Assembly (NCBI GenBank): GCA_965217605.1
Contig: CBDCJB010000004.1
Location: 1 to 64,000 of the forward strand
Source of the DNA: JAYYZW01 sp965217605
Lineage (GTDB): Bacteria > Pseudomonadota > Gammaproteobacteria > Ga0077536
Direction: 5' to 3'
Length of the DNA stretch: 64,000 nt
Positions 8,501-16,051 of this stretch are shown one piece after another. The translations under genes were made by a program, and so were the position numbers. The stretch's first letter is position 1, and each line of letters begins with the position of its first letter. Under the pieces are notes generated by a model that worked only from the letters and a program-made list of their open reading frames with translations, did no database searches and was not told where the DNA came from.

Positions 8501-10451
8501 CATGTCGCGACTGGAGCATCTGATAGAGAGAATACCTGGGACGTCTCTTCGAAGCCAGCTCTGGGCTGAACTTGCGATGCGCCTATTTCTACGTGAACAT
8601 TCCGACGATGGTAGACGAGTGATGGGCGAACACGTGGTGCCTCTGATAGAAACTAGGCGTGAAGGGCCGGCGAGAGTGCATAGTATCATTTCCGTCGCGC
8701 CGGCGCTATACCGAAATCATAAGACCACTGCGCTTCGGCTATTTGACAGTCTCGAAGGATACGAAAAGGATGCAGCACTCATAGCATGTGCTGAATTCAT
8801 AATGAAAAAGTGCATCCCTTCAGATCCATATGAGACTCACGAAGCAGGCTACCAAATCGCCTACGAGGACGCTGTCGATGTCGCCGAGTTGGCGAGTAAT
8901 ATCAGTCAGGACAATCTGGTATATTCCCTAATCGTGGCCCTCGGCGATACGCTCGCTCCGTCGTCACGGTTTCCTGACGGATTAACTGAACAGCAAAAAT
9001 CGGACGTTGCGCAGATGATAGAAGATTTGGTGGCCTGTAAGTTTCCCGATCAAGAGAACATACGACATGACGGTTACGTTGTCGCTAGCAACGCTCAGCT
9101 CTTGCGGATCAACAAGGGCAAGCGACAGTCCTGGATCCAGGTAGTAGACCGAGCTCGGACTATTCCGAACAGGTCTGATCGGGCTTTCGTGTTGGCTATA
9201 ATCGGCCAAGTACTTCCGGCTCGGGAAGCCAGGCGTCGCGAGGACGTGTTTAGGGAGGCTATAAGTGTCGCCGAGACGATTCCGTGTACCTATGATCGAC
9301 TCGCGCGGCTGAATCATCTGGCGGGAAAGATGGCACTGAAATGCCCGGAGCTGGCGCGGAAATGCCTAACTAATGCGATCGCGGGAGTCCGTAATGCTGG
9401 TGACGGCGCAGATTCTGGTGTCGTGAGAGATGTCATAGACACTGCTTTCAAGATTGACCCGGACTTTGCTGGTTCACTTGTCTCGCTAACGGACGACGAT
9501 CCGGCCCGTTCGGTGACTCGGCATGAGATGAAGCGTCGGCTGGATACACTGCGAGGGAAGAAGGCTATCATTGATGAAGTAGAGTCATGGGAGGAGTTCG
9601 ATCGAGGGAATCGGGAAATGCCTCGCTCAGCTTGGTTGGCTCTTGGGTCACTGAACGCTAGGAGGGCTAAAGCGGTGGGTATGGAACAGCTGAGGCCGGC
9701 GCTTCGGGCTGCGGGTCAGTACCCGCTTCGCGATGGGTATCCGATACTGGCGTGGGTGATCGAGAACGCGGTGCGGTGGTTCTCGGGAACTCCTCAATCA
9801 CGGTCAGCAATTCGGATACTCTTTGAGGGAGCGATGCATGCAACGGAACTTGCGGAGAGTGCCGGAAATAGCGCTTCGGTGGCAGTCCGGGAAGGCGCCT
9901 CAATGGCTAGTACTCGACGGAGCGAGGAGAGTTTGGTAGTACAGCCCGGTGACAAGGAGGGTGCTGTGGAGTTCGTGAGAAAGTGGTTCGAACGATCGGC
10001 TTCGGAGTACGTCCACATCTGTGATCAGTACTTTAGTCCGGATGAACTTGATCTATTGATGTTGGTACAGTCGGTGAATGCAAGTCTCGAAGTCGTTGTT
10101 CTTACAAGCCGACACTGTCAGCAACAGAATGGAATTGCGTCGCTGCGCGACGCATACCAGGGGGGATGGAAACATATTTCTGATCAGAAGCCACCGAGAG
10201 CGGAGATCGTTGTGGTCGGAGTGGAGGGGTCAGAAAAATCGCCGATTCATGATCGGATTATTCTGAGCAAACAAGGAGGGATTAGCCTTGGTACCTCGTG
10301 GAAGTCGGTTGGGGCTAAACAGGATTCGATCTTGCGGGTCCTGTCCGAGAGGGAAGCAGCCGAGCTGTCTGAACGCGTTCAGCTGTTTATTGTACAGAGA
10401 AGACGAGAGTATGGCGGCGGAAGATTGTCTTACGAAACGGTAACGCTGTAG
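5520..10451 (+). CDS. Giant STAND-type NTPase with helical repeats and C-terminal phospholipase D-like domain (candidate antiphage effector)
   Basis: 1643 residues from ATG 5520; a TTG at 5502 is the only nearby alternative and neither has a clear Shine-Dalgarno. The N-terminus carries a P-loop, GQEGSGKT at 55-62, and a Walker B-like hhhhD at 141-148 (VLDGLTDI), followed by helical regions of the winged-helix and sensor type. About residues 350-1480 are long helical repeat-like sequence, as in sensor regions of STAND proteins. The last 150 residues form a beta-alpha unit (YVHICDQYFSPDELDLL) ending in HDRIIL at 1577-1582 and GGISLGTSWKSVG, the signature seen in single-motif PLD-like domains. 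The proposed role is ATP-dependent sensing coupled to a nuclease or lipase effector, by analogy with Avs/STAND systems; the specific activity is inference. The gene is visibly AT-richer than its neighbours, consistent with horizontal acquisition. It sits between hsdM fragments 1 and 2. Confidence 0.75.
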   Translation: MPNSIREKEGIQPRSLHDLCTTFPSTPDHEIHRDHHLEIFESVFSGSVDLLVLEGQEGSGKTTLLSQFAKRYPRQVVSSFVTPVRRHGYDPAALRRDYSAQLLSIVDPRKPFARQDGRDGVLQSLVQRLKRSHGTHTYYFVLDGLTDIADPVMRREVARLLPIGYGFRVIVSGEFRLLPPELRDNYRIKTTQAVNFSLSDVQQYLSVLDVSDAEIRKIYQDCGRGVPARLASVRRILIAGLNVHHARGQDIHGLFEQEWQHVIGDHLAARILGILAHSRHRLTSHTLSDVLSLDHDTVRTRIATIPFLRLDPRTSYVSFVSQSFADFASSKMSDTKDVAIAMIVEHLTGRDANESSDDVDSVPGYLEESGKLEEVISFLSPDYFSSVVERSESLAPLRRQVQVGMNAALKLRQDGALVRFGMDSSAIMEIETAQVSRSEIEALVATNQVAQALSLAGNCPLREDRIHLLGVIARCQKERDIPVDEDIIEQIRRLYGQIDGKSLGDKAIDIAADLFPSCPDVSVGLIEQGSWSEGGENELDVAYIRLSIATAMRQSTVSGAEDDLETIRNRIRNPRLRGFASGLAGRVQPASEVIAEVERIEAASDKLYVLRKWAIEHAARKDAVHVARYGLRTVVKSTRYAPNARVLRELSMPLLHTKDSSTARSLVRSFDGQRATVGELGPTEETVRLELNLAVAESLYDADLTSNRLVEVYLGVDELEDLSTKASCLARLLWAIETIDVQFEEKEQLTALCTDELDRAIADLLRDTAEQTDVTRRIISAMASWDVRRSFVLARMLNTAYRREEGLLVAIESTLDAEVECVDLKCLREAYDLLRERQSRDVAAALIVEYLSRKGSDGQRAIVDAGFNAFREVFYSVYDPMERCRVLCLLYVLAEKGLLSASDTVRSDLSIGIKDSLSELEPGWGRIDAGFRVGRAIADWRPKAAKQYLCDAEAERRRNALSSLTSEWTYQTCLRLAIRAFAGQLGQGYDAQDDMSRLEHLIERIPGTSLRSQLWAELAMRLFLREHSDDGRRVMGEHVVPLIETRREGPARVHSIISVAPALYRNHKTTALRLFDSLEGYEKDAALIACAEFIMKKCIPSDPYETHEAGYQIAYEDAVDVAELASNISQDNLVYSLIVALGDTLAPSSRFPDGLTEQQKSDVAQMIEDLVACKFPDQENIRHDGYVVASNAQLLRINKGKRQSWIQVVDRARTIPNRSDRAFVLAIIGQVLPAREARRREDVFREAISVAETIPCTYDRLARLNHLAGKMALKCPELARKCLTNAIAGVRNAGDGADSGVVRDVIDTAFKIDPDFAGSLVSLTDDDPARSVTRHEMKRRLDTLRGKKAIIDEVESWEEFDRGNREMPRSAWLALGSLNARRAKAVGMEQLRPALRAAGQYPLRDGYPILAWVIENAVRWFSGTPQSRSAIRILFEGAMHATELAESAGNSASVAVREGASMASTRRSEESLVVQPGDKEGAVEFVRKWFERSASEYVHICDQYFSPDELDLLMLVQSVNASLEVVVLTSRHCQQQNGIASLRDAYQGGWKHISDQKPPRAEIVVVGVEGSEKSPIHDRIILSKQGGISLGTSWKSVGAKQDSILRVLSEREAAELSERVQLFIVQRRREYGGGRLSYETVTL

Positions 10452-10622
10452 CGGAAGGGTGTTTGTGGTCGGGTCAGAGAGAAAGCCATCGTGGCGTGAA
10501 GACAGGTGGTACGCGCGGGCGGCAAAACGAGATCGACCTCACTACAAGTGGGAAGGGTGACGATTGCCCGCGATCGGCATGGCACCAGTTCGGAGAACCA
10601 AGACGTGGAAGGGCGGGAGAGG

Positions 10623-11729
10623 ATGAGCAACGGCGACCTGAACTGGATCGCGAACTACATCTGGGGCATCGCCGCCGACGTCCTGCGCGACCTCTACGTG
10701 CGCGGCAAGTACCGCGACGTGATCCTGCCCATGACCGTGCTGCGCCGCCTCGACGCGGTGCTGGAGGGCAGCAAGCAGGCGGTCCTCGACATGAAGGCCG
10801 CCCTCGATGACGCCGGCGTGGTCGAGCAGGACGCCGCCCTGCGCCAGGCGGCGGGGCAGGCGTTCTACAACACCTCCCGCTTCACCCTGAGCGACCTGCG
10901 CGCCCGCGCCAACCGCCAGCAGCTCACCGCCGACTTCCAAGCGTACCTCGACGGGTTCTCGCCGAACGTGCAGGACATCCTGGACAACTTCGAGTTCCGC
11001 AACCAGATCCAGCGCCTGTCCCGCGCCGACGCCCTGGGCACCCTGATCGAGAAGCTCACCTCGCCCGACATCAACCTGAGCCCCGCCCCGGTGCATCACG
11101 CCGACGGCTCGGTCAAGCATCCCGGCCTCGACAACCACGGCATGGGCACGATCTTCGAGGAGCTGGTGCGCCGCTTCAACAAGGAGAACAACGAGGAGGC
11201 GGGAGAGCACTGGACCCCGCGTGACGCGGTCCGGCTGATGGCGAAGCTGGTCTTCCTGCCCATCGCCGACCGGATCAGCTCCGGCACCTATCTGCTGTAC
11301 GACGGCGCCTGCGGCACCGGCGGCATGCTGACCGTGGCCGAGGAGACGCTGCGACAGCTCGCCGCCGAGCACGGCAAGGAGGTCGCCACCCACCTGTGCG
11401 GACAGGAGATCAACGCCGAGACCTACGCCATCTGCAAGGCCGACCTGCTGCTGAAAGGCGAGGGCGAGGCCGCCGACAACATCGTGGGCGGCCCCGAGCA
11501 CTTCACGCTGTCCAACGACGCCTTCCCGTCGCGCGAGTTCGACTTTATGCTGTCCAATCCGCCCTACGGCAAGAGCTGGAAGACCGACCTGGAGCGCATG
11601 GGCGGCAAGCGCGACATGCGCGACCCCCGTTTCGTGATCGAGCACGCCGGCGACCCCGAGTACTCCCTGGTGACCCGCTCCACCGATATCGTGACAGACG
11701 GTCCGAAGGAGGTTGAACATGACGAGTGA
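10623..11729 (+). pseudogene. Type I restriction methylase hsdM, 5' fragment, copy 2 (longest)
   Basis: 368 residues from ATG 10623, just after GGGCGGGAGAGG. It contains the N-terminal helical domain, AGEHWTPR (193-200), SAM motif I DGACGTGG (227-234) and the catalytic NPPY (312-315). Homology continues to EYSLVTRS at residue 353 (nt about 11681) and is then replaced by 15 unrelated residues. The final third of HsdM, which docks HsdS, is missing, and there is no hsdS or hsdR. It is therefore probably inactive as a type I methylase although all chemistry motifs are present. Its stop overlaps the next small gene. An upstream in-frame start at 10506 is not conserved among the copies. Confidence 0.88.
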
Positions 11730-11901
11730 CGAAGTAAAACGGTTCGATTGTGTCAGGACCATGAGAGCTATTCGCGACCAAATCAGCGCCGAGATTGCTG
11801 AAAAGAGCTTCGCCGAGCTGTCCCACTGGCTCGATACGCACGGTTACGCGGATCCTGCGCTGCAACGGTTGGCGGAGCGACGCGGCCAACGGAACCCATG
11901 A
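11719..11901 (+). CDS. Small FDCV-motif protein (paralogue of the one at 14397), first gene of an ATPase operon
   Basis: 60 residues from ATG 11719, preceded by an excellent Shine-Dalgarno (AAGGAGGTTGAAC). The core reads KRFDCVRTMRAIRDQISAEI, followed by a helix and a WLxxxGxxDPxLxRL ending. The protein after hsdM copy 3 has the same layout (FDCVKTTREIRD...WLNSRGFSDPLLRRL), so the two are paralogues in the same position. The TGA overlaps the ATG of the ATPase gene (ATGA), implying translational coupling. The function is unknown. Size and position resemble an antitoxin or a regulatory subunit, but that is inference. Confidence 0.7.
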   Translation: MTSDEVKRFDCVRTMRAIRDQISAEIAEKSFAELSHWLDTHGYADPALQRLAERRGQRNP

Positions 11902-13151
11902 TCACACGCGTCGAGGCGCTCAATTTCCGCTGTCTGCGGTACGTGCACCGTCCGATGAACCCGTTCCACGTATTGGTCGGCCCGAACGCATCCGGCAAGA
12001 CGACGTTCCTGGACGTCATCGGGCTCCTGGGTGACATCGTGTCAGGCGGGCTGGATTACGCCCTGTCCGAGCGCACACCCAACCCGCAGGATCTGCTGTT
12101 CGGACGCCGCGGCAGCCGACTCGAACTTGCGGTGGAGGCGACCGTGCCCGACGCCCTTCGCCAACCCGATGCGCAGCAGTGGAACACGGTTCGCTATCAG
12201 GTGGCGCTCGGTTACGATGACACCGACCGCCAGTTTGAGTTCAAGGCTGAGACGCTGCTGTTGAAGAAGGCCACCGAATCCGGGCCGAGTCAGCGCGAAT
12301 TGTTCCCGACGCCGCCGGTGCCGCCCGAGTCGCTGTTGGACAGCATCAAGCAGCGCGACAACAAGGTGTTGGTCAACAAGGCGTCGGGCGGCAACGACAA
12401 CTTCTACAACGAGTCCAGCCCCGCAAACCGAAGTTGGGCGCCGTCGTTCAAACTCGGAACGCAGCGGTCGGCGCTGGGCAACCTTCCGGCCGACCAAAGC
12501 TCGTTTCCGACGGCGACGTGGTTTCGGGAGTACCTTGGCGCCGGCATTCAGCGGTTCACCCTCAACAGTGCCGCGATCCGGCAGCCGAGTCCGCCGACGC
12601 GGGCCGCCGGATTCCTGCCCGACGGGTCCAACGTCTCCTGGGTCGCCGGCCGCCTCCGGCAAGACGACCCCGCGCGCCACGCTGCGTGGATCGCGCATCT
12701 GCGCACGGCGCTGCCCGACCTGGAAGACATTGAGGCGGTGGAGCGGCCCGAAGACCGCCATTGTTATATGGTGTACCGGTATGTTGGCGGCTTGTCCGTG
12801 CCGTCCTGGCTGGTCTCCGATGGCACGCTCAGGTTGACCGGTCTCACGCTGCCGGCCTATCTGCCCGATCTGGAAGGTGTCTTCCTGGTTGAGGAGCCGG
12901 AAAACGGCATCCACCCGAAGGCGGTGGCCACGGTGTTCGATTCGCTGTCCTCGGTGTATGGCGCTCAGGTGTTGATGGCGACCCACTCACCGGTCGTGCT
13001 CAACGCGGCGAATACGGAAGACGTGCTGTGCTTCGCGCGCGACGATGCGGGTGCGACCGACGTCGTCTCTGGTACCGAACATCCTCACCTGCAAGCTTGG
13101 CGGGGCGATGCGGACCTCGGCACCCTGCTTGCGGCCGGCGTACTGGGATGA
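11898..13151 (+). CDS. ABC/OLD-type AAA ATPase (AAA_15/21-like), candidate defence ATPase
   Basis: 417 residues. The Walker A is GPNASGKT at 28-35 within the RecF/SMC-type start ITRVEALNFRCLR. SDGTLRLTGL serves as the ABC signature region, followed by Walker B VFLVEEPENGIHP (about 328-340) and the H-loop in MATHSPVVL (about 360-369). This is the architecture of standalone DNA-sensing ATPases that partner small nucleases in antiphage systems such as PARIS, Gabija-like or Septu-like loci. Here it is coupled by ATGA overlaps to a small protein upstream and a short TOPRIM-like protein downstream. The specific system is not one I can name. The reading frame is intact. Confidence 0.85.
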   Translation: MITRVEALNFRCLRYVHRPMNPFHVLVGPNASGKTTFLDVIGLLGDIVSGGLDYALSERTPNPQDLLFGRRGSRLELAVEATVPDALRQPDAQQWNTVRYQVALGYDDTDRQFEFKAETLLLKKATESGPSQRELFPTPPVPPESLLDSIKQRDNKVLVNKASGGNDNFYNESSPANRSWAPSFKLGTQRSALGNLPADQSSFPTATWFREYLGAGIQRFTLNSAAIRQPSPPTRAAGFLPDGSNVSWVAGRLRQDDPARHAAWIAHLRTALPDLEDIEAVERPEDRHCYMVYRYVGGLSVPSWLVSDGTLRLTGLTLPAYLPDLEGVFLVEEPENGIHPKAVATVFDSLSSVYGAQVLMATHSPVVLNAANTEDVLCFARDDAGATDVVSGTEHPHLQAWRGDADLGTLLAAGVLG

Positions 13152-13597
13152 CCCGCCGGGACCTCGTGGTCCTTGCCGCCGACAAGGACTTGGAACACGC
13201 GTTGCGCGGGTTGCTGTCCCGTCACGAGTCGCTGCCCATCCGGCAGATCGTGTTCGATATCTTCGTACACCCCGAGCATGACGCCGCTTGTGCGAGGCGT
13301 GGCGTTTCGTTCCTCTCCCCGCTTTCCCAGCGGTACCGATACGCACTGCTGATCATGGATCACGAAGGCAGTGGCCGCGAGAAGATATCAGCAGATGACT
13401 TGCAGGAAGCGCTGAATCAAGAATTTCGGGTATCCGCATGGGGCGAGCGGGGCAAGGCAATCGTCCTGGACCCGGAGCTGGAGATCTGGGTCTGGAGCGA
13501 CTCCCCACACGTCGACGCCGTGGCCGGTTGGGCAGATAGAAGGCCGCGGCTGCGCCAGTGGCTGAACGATCATGGTCTGTGGGATGACCAAGAGTAG
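13148..13597 (+). pseudogene. Small TOPRIM/DUF4276-like partner of the ATPase, interrupted by an in-frame amber codon
   Basis: 149 residues from ATG 13148, which overlaps the ATPase stop (ATGA). Visible blocks are IFVHPEHD, LLIMDHEGSGRE (possible TOPRIM acidic motif) and VLDPELEIWVWSDSPHVD, resembling the ExEAW block of TOPRIM-like DUF4276 proteins; the assignment is tentative. The frame meets TAG at 13595-13597, yet the same frame continues as KPRRPKEAFHAALH...SLYQQLAERVSLNRC up to TGA 13721. That stretch looks like a natural helical C-terminus (RPKEA and LYxQLAERVSLxRC). So a nonsense change has probably cut about 40 residues, and the very end was replaced by hsdM copy 3. The short form could still be functional. 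Confidence 0.6.
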
Positions 13598-13735
13598 AAA
13601 CCACGGCGGCCAAAGGAGGCGTTTCATGCCGCCCTGCATGCGTCGGGTGTGGCGCGCAGCGCATCGCTCTACCAACAGCTCGCCGAACGAGTATCCCTCA
13701 ACCGGTGCGGCGATCGTTCCTGAATCAGCGCCAAC

Positions 13736-14392
13736 ATGAGCAAAGGCGACCTCAACTGGATCGCGAACTACATCTGGGGCTTTGCCGACGATGTCCTCCG
13801 CGACCTCTACGTGCGCGGGAAGTACCGCGACGTGATCCTGCCCATGACCGTGCTGCGCCGCCTCGACGCGGTGCTGGAGGGCAGCAAGCAGGCGGTCCTG
13901 GACATGAAGGCCACCCTCGACGACGCCGCCGTGGTCGAGCAGGACGCCGCCCTGCGCCAGGCGGCTGGGCAGGCGTTCTACAACACCTCCCGCTTCACCC
14001 TGAGCGACCTGCGAGCCCGCGCCAACCGCCAGCAGCTCACCGCCGACTTCCAGGCGTACCTCGACGGGTTCTTCCCCAACGTGCAGGACATCCTCGACAA
14101 CTTCGAGTTCCGCAACCAGATCCCGCGCCTGTCCCGTGCCGACGCCCTGGGCACCCTGATCGAGAAGCTCACCGCACCCGACATCAACCTGAGCCCCACC
14201 CCGGTGCACCCCGCCGAGGGCTCGGTCAAGCATCCCGGCCTCGACGACCACGGCATGGGGACGATCTTCGAGGAGCTGGTGCGCCGCTTCAACGAGGAGA
14301 ACAACGAGGAGGCGGGCGAGCACTGCGCCCCGCGCGACGCGGTCCGACTGACTGATGCCAGTGACGTACCGGCTCCGATACGAGGGAGGTAG
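13736..14392 (+). pseudogene. Type I restriction methylase hsdM, 5' fragment, copy 3
   Basis: 218 residues from ATG 13736 (MSKGDLNWIANYIWGFADDVLR). Homology to the other copies runs through AGEHCAPRDAVRL (about residue 205, nt about 14350), followed by 13 unrelated residues. The SAM-binding and NPPY regions are absent. The WTPR block reads CAPR here, so the copy has drifted. The sequence just before the start, CAGCGCCAAC, is nearly the same before copy 4. It abuts the truncated ATPase-partner gene upstream and the second FDCV small gene downstream. Confidence 0.85.
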
Positions 14393-14396
14393 GAAC

Positions 14397-14699
14397 ATGA
14401 CGACCACGCGAGAGAAGAAAGGATTCGACTGCGTGAAGACCACGCGCGAGATTCGTGATGGCCTCAGTGTCGAGTTGGCCGGGATGTCCCCTGAGGACCG
14501 GATCCGGTGGCTCAATAGCAGGGGTTTCTCGGACCCGCTCCTGCGCCGCCTCGTCAATCGGCTGCGGCCACAGGAAGGTCGAGAGGGCGAGTCCGCTCTG
14601 GTGCGCTCGACCGGCAGCCCCTTGCCCCGACGCGATTCCGTCCGCCGCCCGCCAGGAAGCGAACGATCACGACCACGGAGGACTGACGGCATATCGTGA
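14397..14699 (+). CDS. Small FDCV-motif protein, second paralogue
   Basis: 100 residues from ATG 14397, chosen because GAGGGAGGTAGGAAC precedes it; the in-frame ATG at 14355 lies inside the hsdM fragment. The first 58 residues match the paralogue at 11719 (KKGFDCVKTTREIRDG, then WLNSRGFSDPLLRRL). The last 40 are Arg/Ser/Pro-rich and probably non-homologous read-on into neighbouring sequence, so the original stop may have been lost. No partner ATPase follows; the next gene is a HigA antitoxin on the opposite strand. Function unknown. Confidence 0.55.
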   Translation: MTTTREKKGFDCVKTTREIRDGLSVELAGMSPEDRIRWLNSRGFSDPLLRRLVNRLRPQEGREGESALVRSTGSPLPRRDSVRRPPGSERSRPRRTDGIS

Positions 14700-14733
14700 A
14701 GCCCGCAAGGAAGACGAAGTGACAACTGCCAAC

Positions 14734-14979
14734 TCAATCCCTCTTCCACCAAGAAGCCAAGTCGTACTGGTTCTGCAGGTCCAGCCAGAAGCGAGGGCTG
14801 TTGCCAAAGTAACGGCCAAGCCGCAGCGCCGTGTCAGCGGTGATCGACCGGCGTCCGTTCAGGATGTCGGTGATGCGACCGGACGGAACGCCAAGGTCAA
14901 GTGCCAGTCTGTTGGCCCTCAGGCGGCGGGCTTCGAGCTCGCGCTTGAGCAATCGGCCAGGATGCGAAGTCGGATCCAC
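14734..14979 (-). CDS. higA: HigA-family XRE antitoxin, orphan
   Basis: 81 residues from GTG 14979, preceded on the minus strand by GGGAGGTTACGAAA; the longer frame to 15054 lacks such a site. The protein starts VDPTSHPGRLLKRELE and has an HTH_3 core (RLALDLGVPSGRITDILNG), then SITADTALRLGRYFGNSPRFWLDLQNQYDL, the hallmark of HigA antitoxins. HigA binds and represses the higBA promoter and neutralises the HigB mRNA interferase. higB normally lies directly upstream, but here 211 bp separate higA from hsdM copy 4 and no HigB sequence is visible in any frame. The toxin was probably lost when the hsdM fragment arrived. Confidence 0.85.
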   Translation of the reverse strand: MDPTSHPGRLLKRELEARRLRANRLALDLGVPSGRITDILNGRRSITADTALRLGRYFGNSPRFWLDLQNQYDLASWWKRD

Positions 14980-15190
14980 TTTCGTAACCTCCCTACATAC
15001 CACGAGGCCCGGTGAACACCGTAACCCATCAGCGGCAGGCAGCCGGTTGACCAACCAGCCAGCCGCCCCCGCCGGTCGTAGAAGATGGCAGGTTGAAACG
15101 AACTACGCGGCGTGTGCGTGTGCACGGACGGGCCGCAGCCGCGGTTGCTGTCGGTCCGCGGTCTGGACACGGGGGCGGCCACCGAATTGA

Positions 15191-16051
15191 ATGAGCGCCA
15201 ACATGAGCAACGGCGACCTGAACTGGATCGCGAACTACATCTGGGGCATCGCCGACGACGTCCTGCGCGATCTGTACGTGCGCGGCAAGTACCGCGACGT
15301 GATCCTGCCCATGACCGTGCTGCGCCGCCTCGACGCGGTGCTGGAGGGCAGCAAGCAGGCCGTCCTCGACATGAAGGCCACCCTCGACGATGCCGGCGTG
15401 GTCGAGCAGGACCCCGCCCTGCGCCAGGCGGCGGGACAGGCGTTCTATAACATCTCCGGATTCACCCTCCGCGACCTGCGCGCCCGCGCCAACCGCCAGC
15501 AGCTCACTGCCGACTTCCAGGCATACCTCGACGGGTTCTCGCCCAACGTGCAGGACATCCTCGAAAACTTCGAGTTCCGCAACCAGATCCCGCGCCTGTC
15601 CCGCGCTGACGCCCTGGGCACCCTGATCGAGAAGCTCACCTCGCCGGACATCAACCTGAGCCCCGCCCCGGTGCACCACGCCGACGGCTCGGTCAAGCAT
15701 CCCGGCCTCGACAACCACGGCATGGGCACGATCTTCGAGGAGCTGGTGCGCCGCTTCAACGAGGAGAACAACGAGGAGGCGGGCGAGCACTGGACGCCGC
15801 GCGACGCCGTCCGGCTGATGGCGAAGCTGGTCTTCCTGCCGATCGCCGACCAGGTCAGGTCCGGCACCTACCTGCTGTACGACGGCGCCTGCGGCACCGG
15901 CGGCATGCTGACCGTGGCCGAGGAGACCCTGCGGCAGCTCGCCCGCGAGCACGGCAAGGAGGTCGCCACCCACCTGTACGGCCAGGACATCAACGCCGAG
16001 AGCGCGGCCACCATCTGTTGGAGCTGTACGATGGGCTTGAAGCGACGATAA
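15191..16051 (+). pseudogene. Type I restriction methylase hsdM, 5' fragment, copy 4
   Basis: 286 residues from ATG 15191, or 282 from ATG 15203, the position equivalent to the other copies (MSNGDLNWIANYIWGI). It keeps the N-terminal domain, AGEHWTPR and SAM motif I (DGACGTGG). Homology ends at GQDINAES (nt about 16002), before NPPY, and 15 unrelated residues finish the frame. At the junction the sequence passes into the middle of another gene (see 16007-16320), so the hsdM fragment replaced that gene's 5' part. Confidence 0.85.

Noticed and set aside
10542..11762. 406-residue minus-strand frame antisense to hsdM copy 2, with similar frames at copies 3 and 4
   Set aside because: It recurs only because the hsdM copies recur and the DNA is GC-rich; the sequence is low-complexity Val/Leu/Gly and matches no family, while the plus frame has clear HsdM motifs.
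13589..13605. 17-base identity (CAAGAGTAGAAACCACG) with 21754-21770 in istA
   Set aside because: Different reading frames and unrelated flanks; one 17-base match by chance in 64 kb is not surprising.
14980..15190. A HigB toxin upstream of HigA
   Set aside because: All minus-strand frames in the 211-bp spacer were read; none shows HigB-like sequence.
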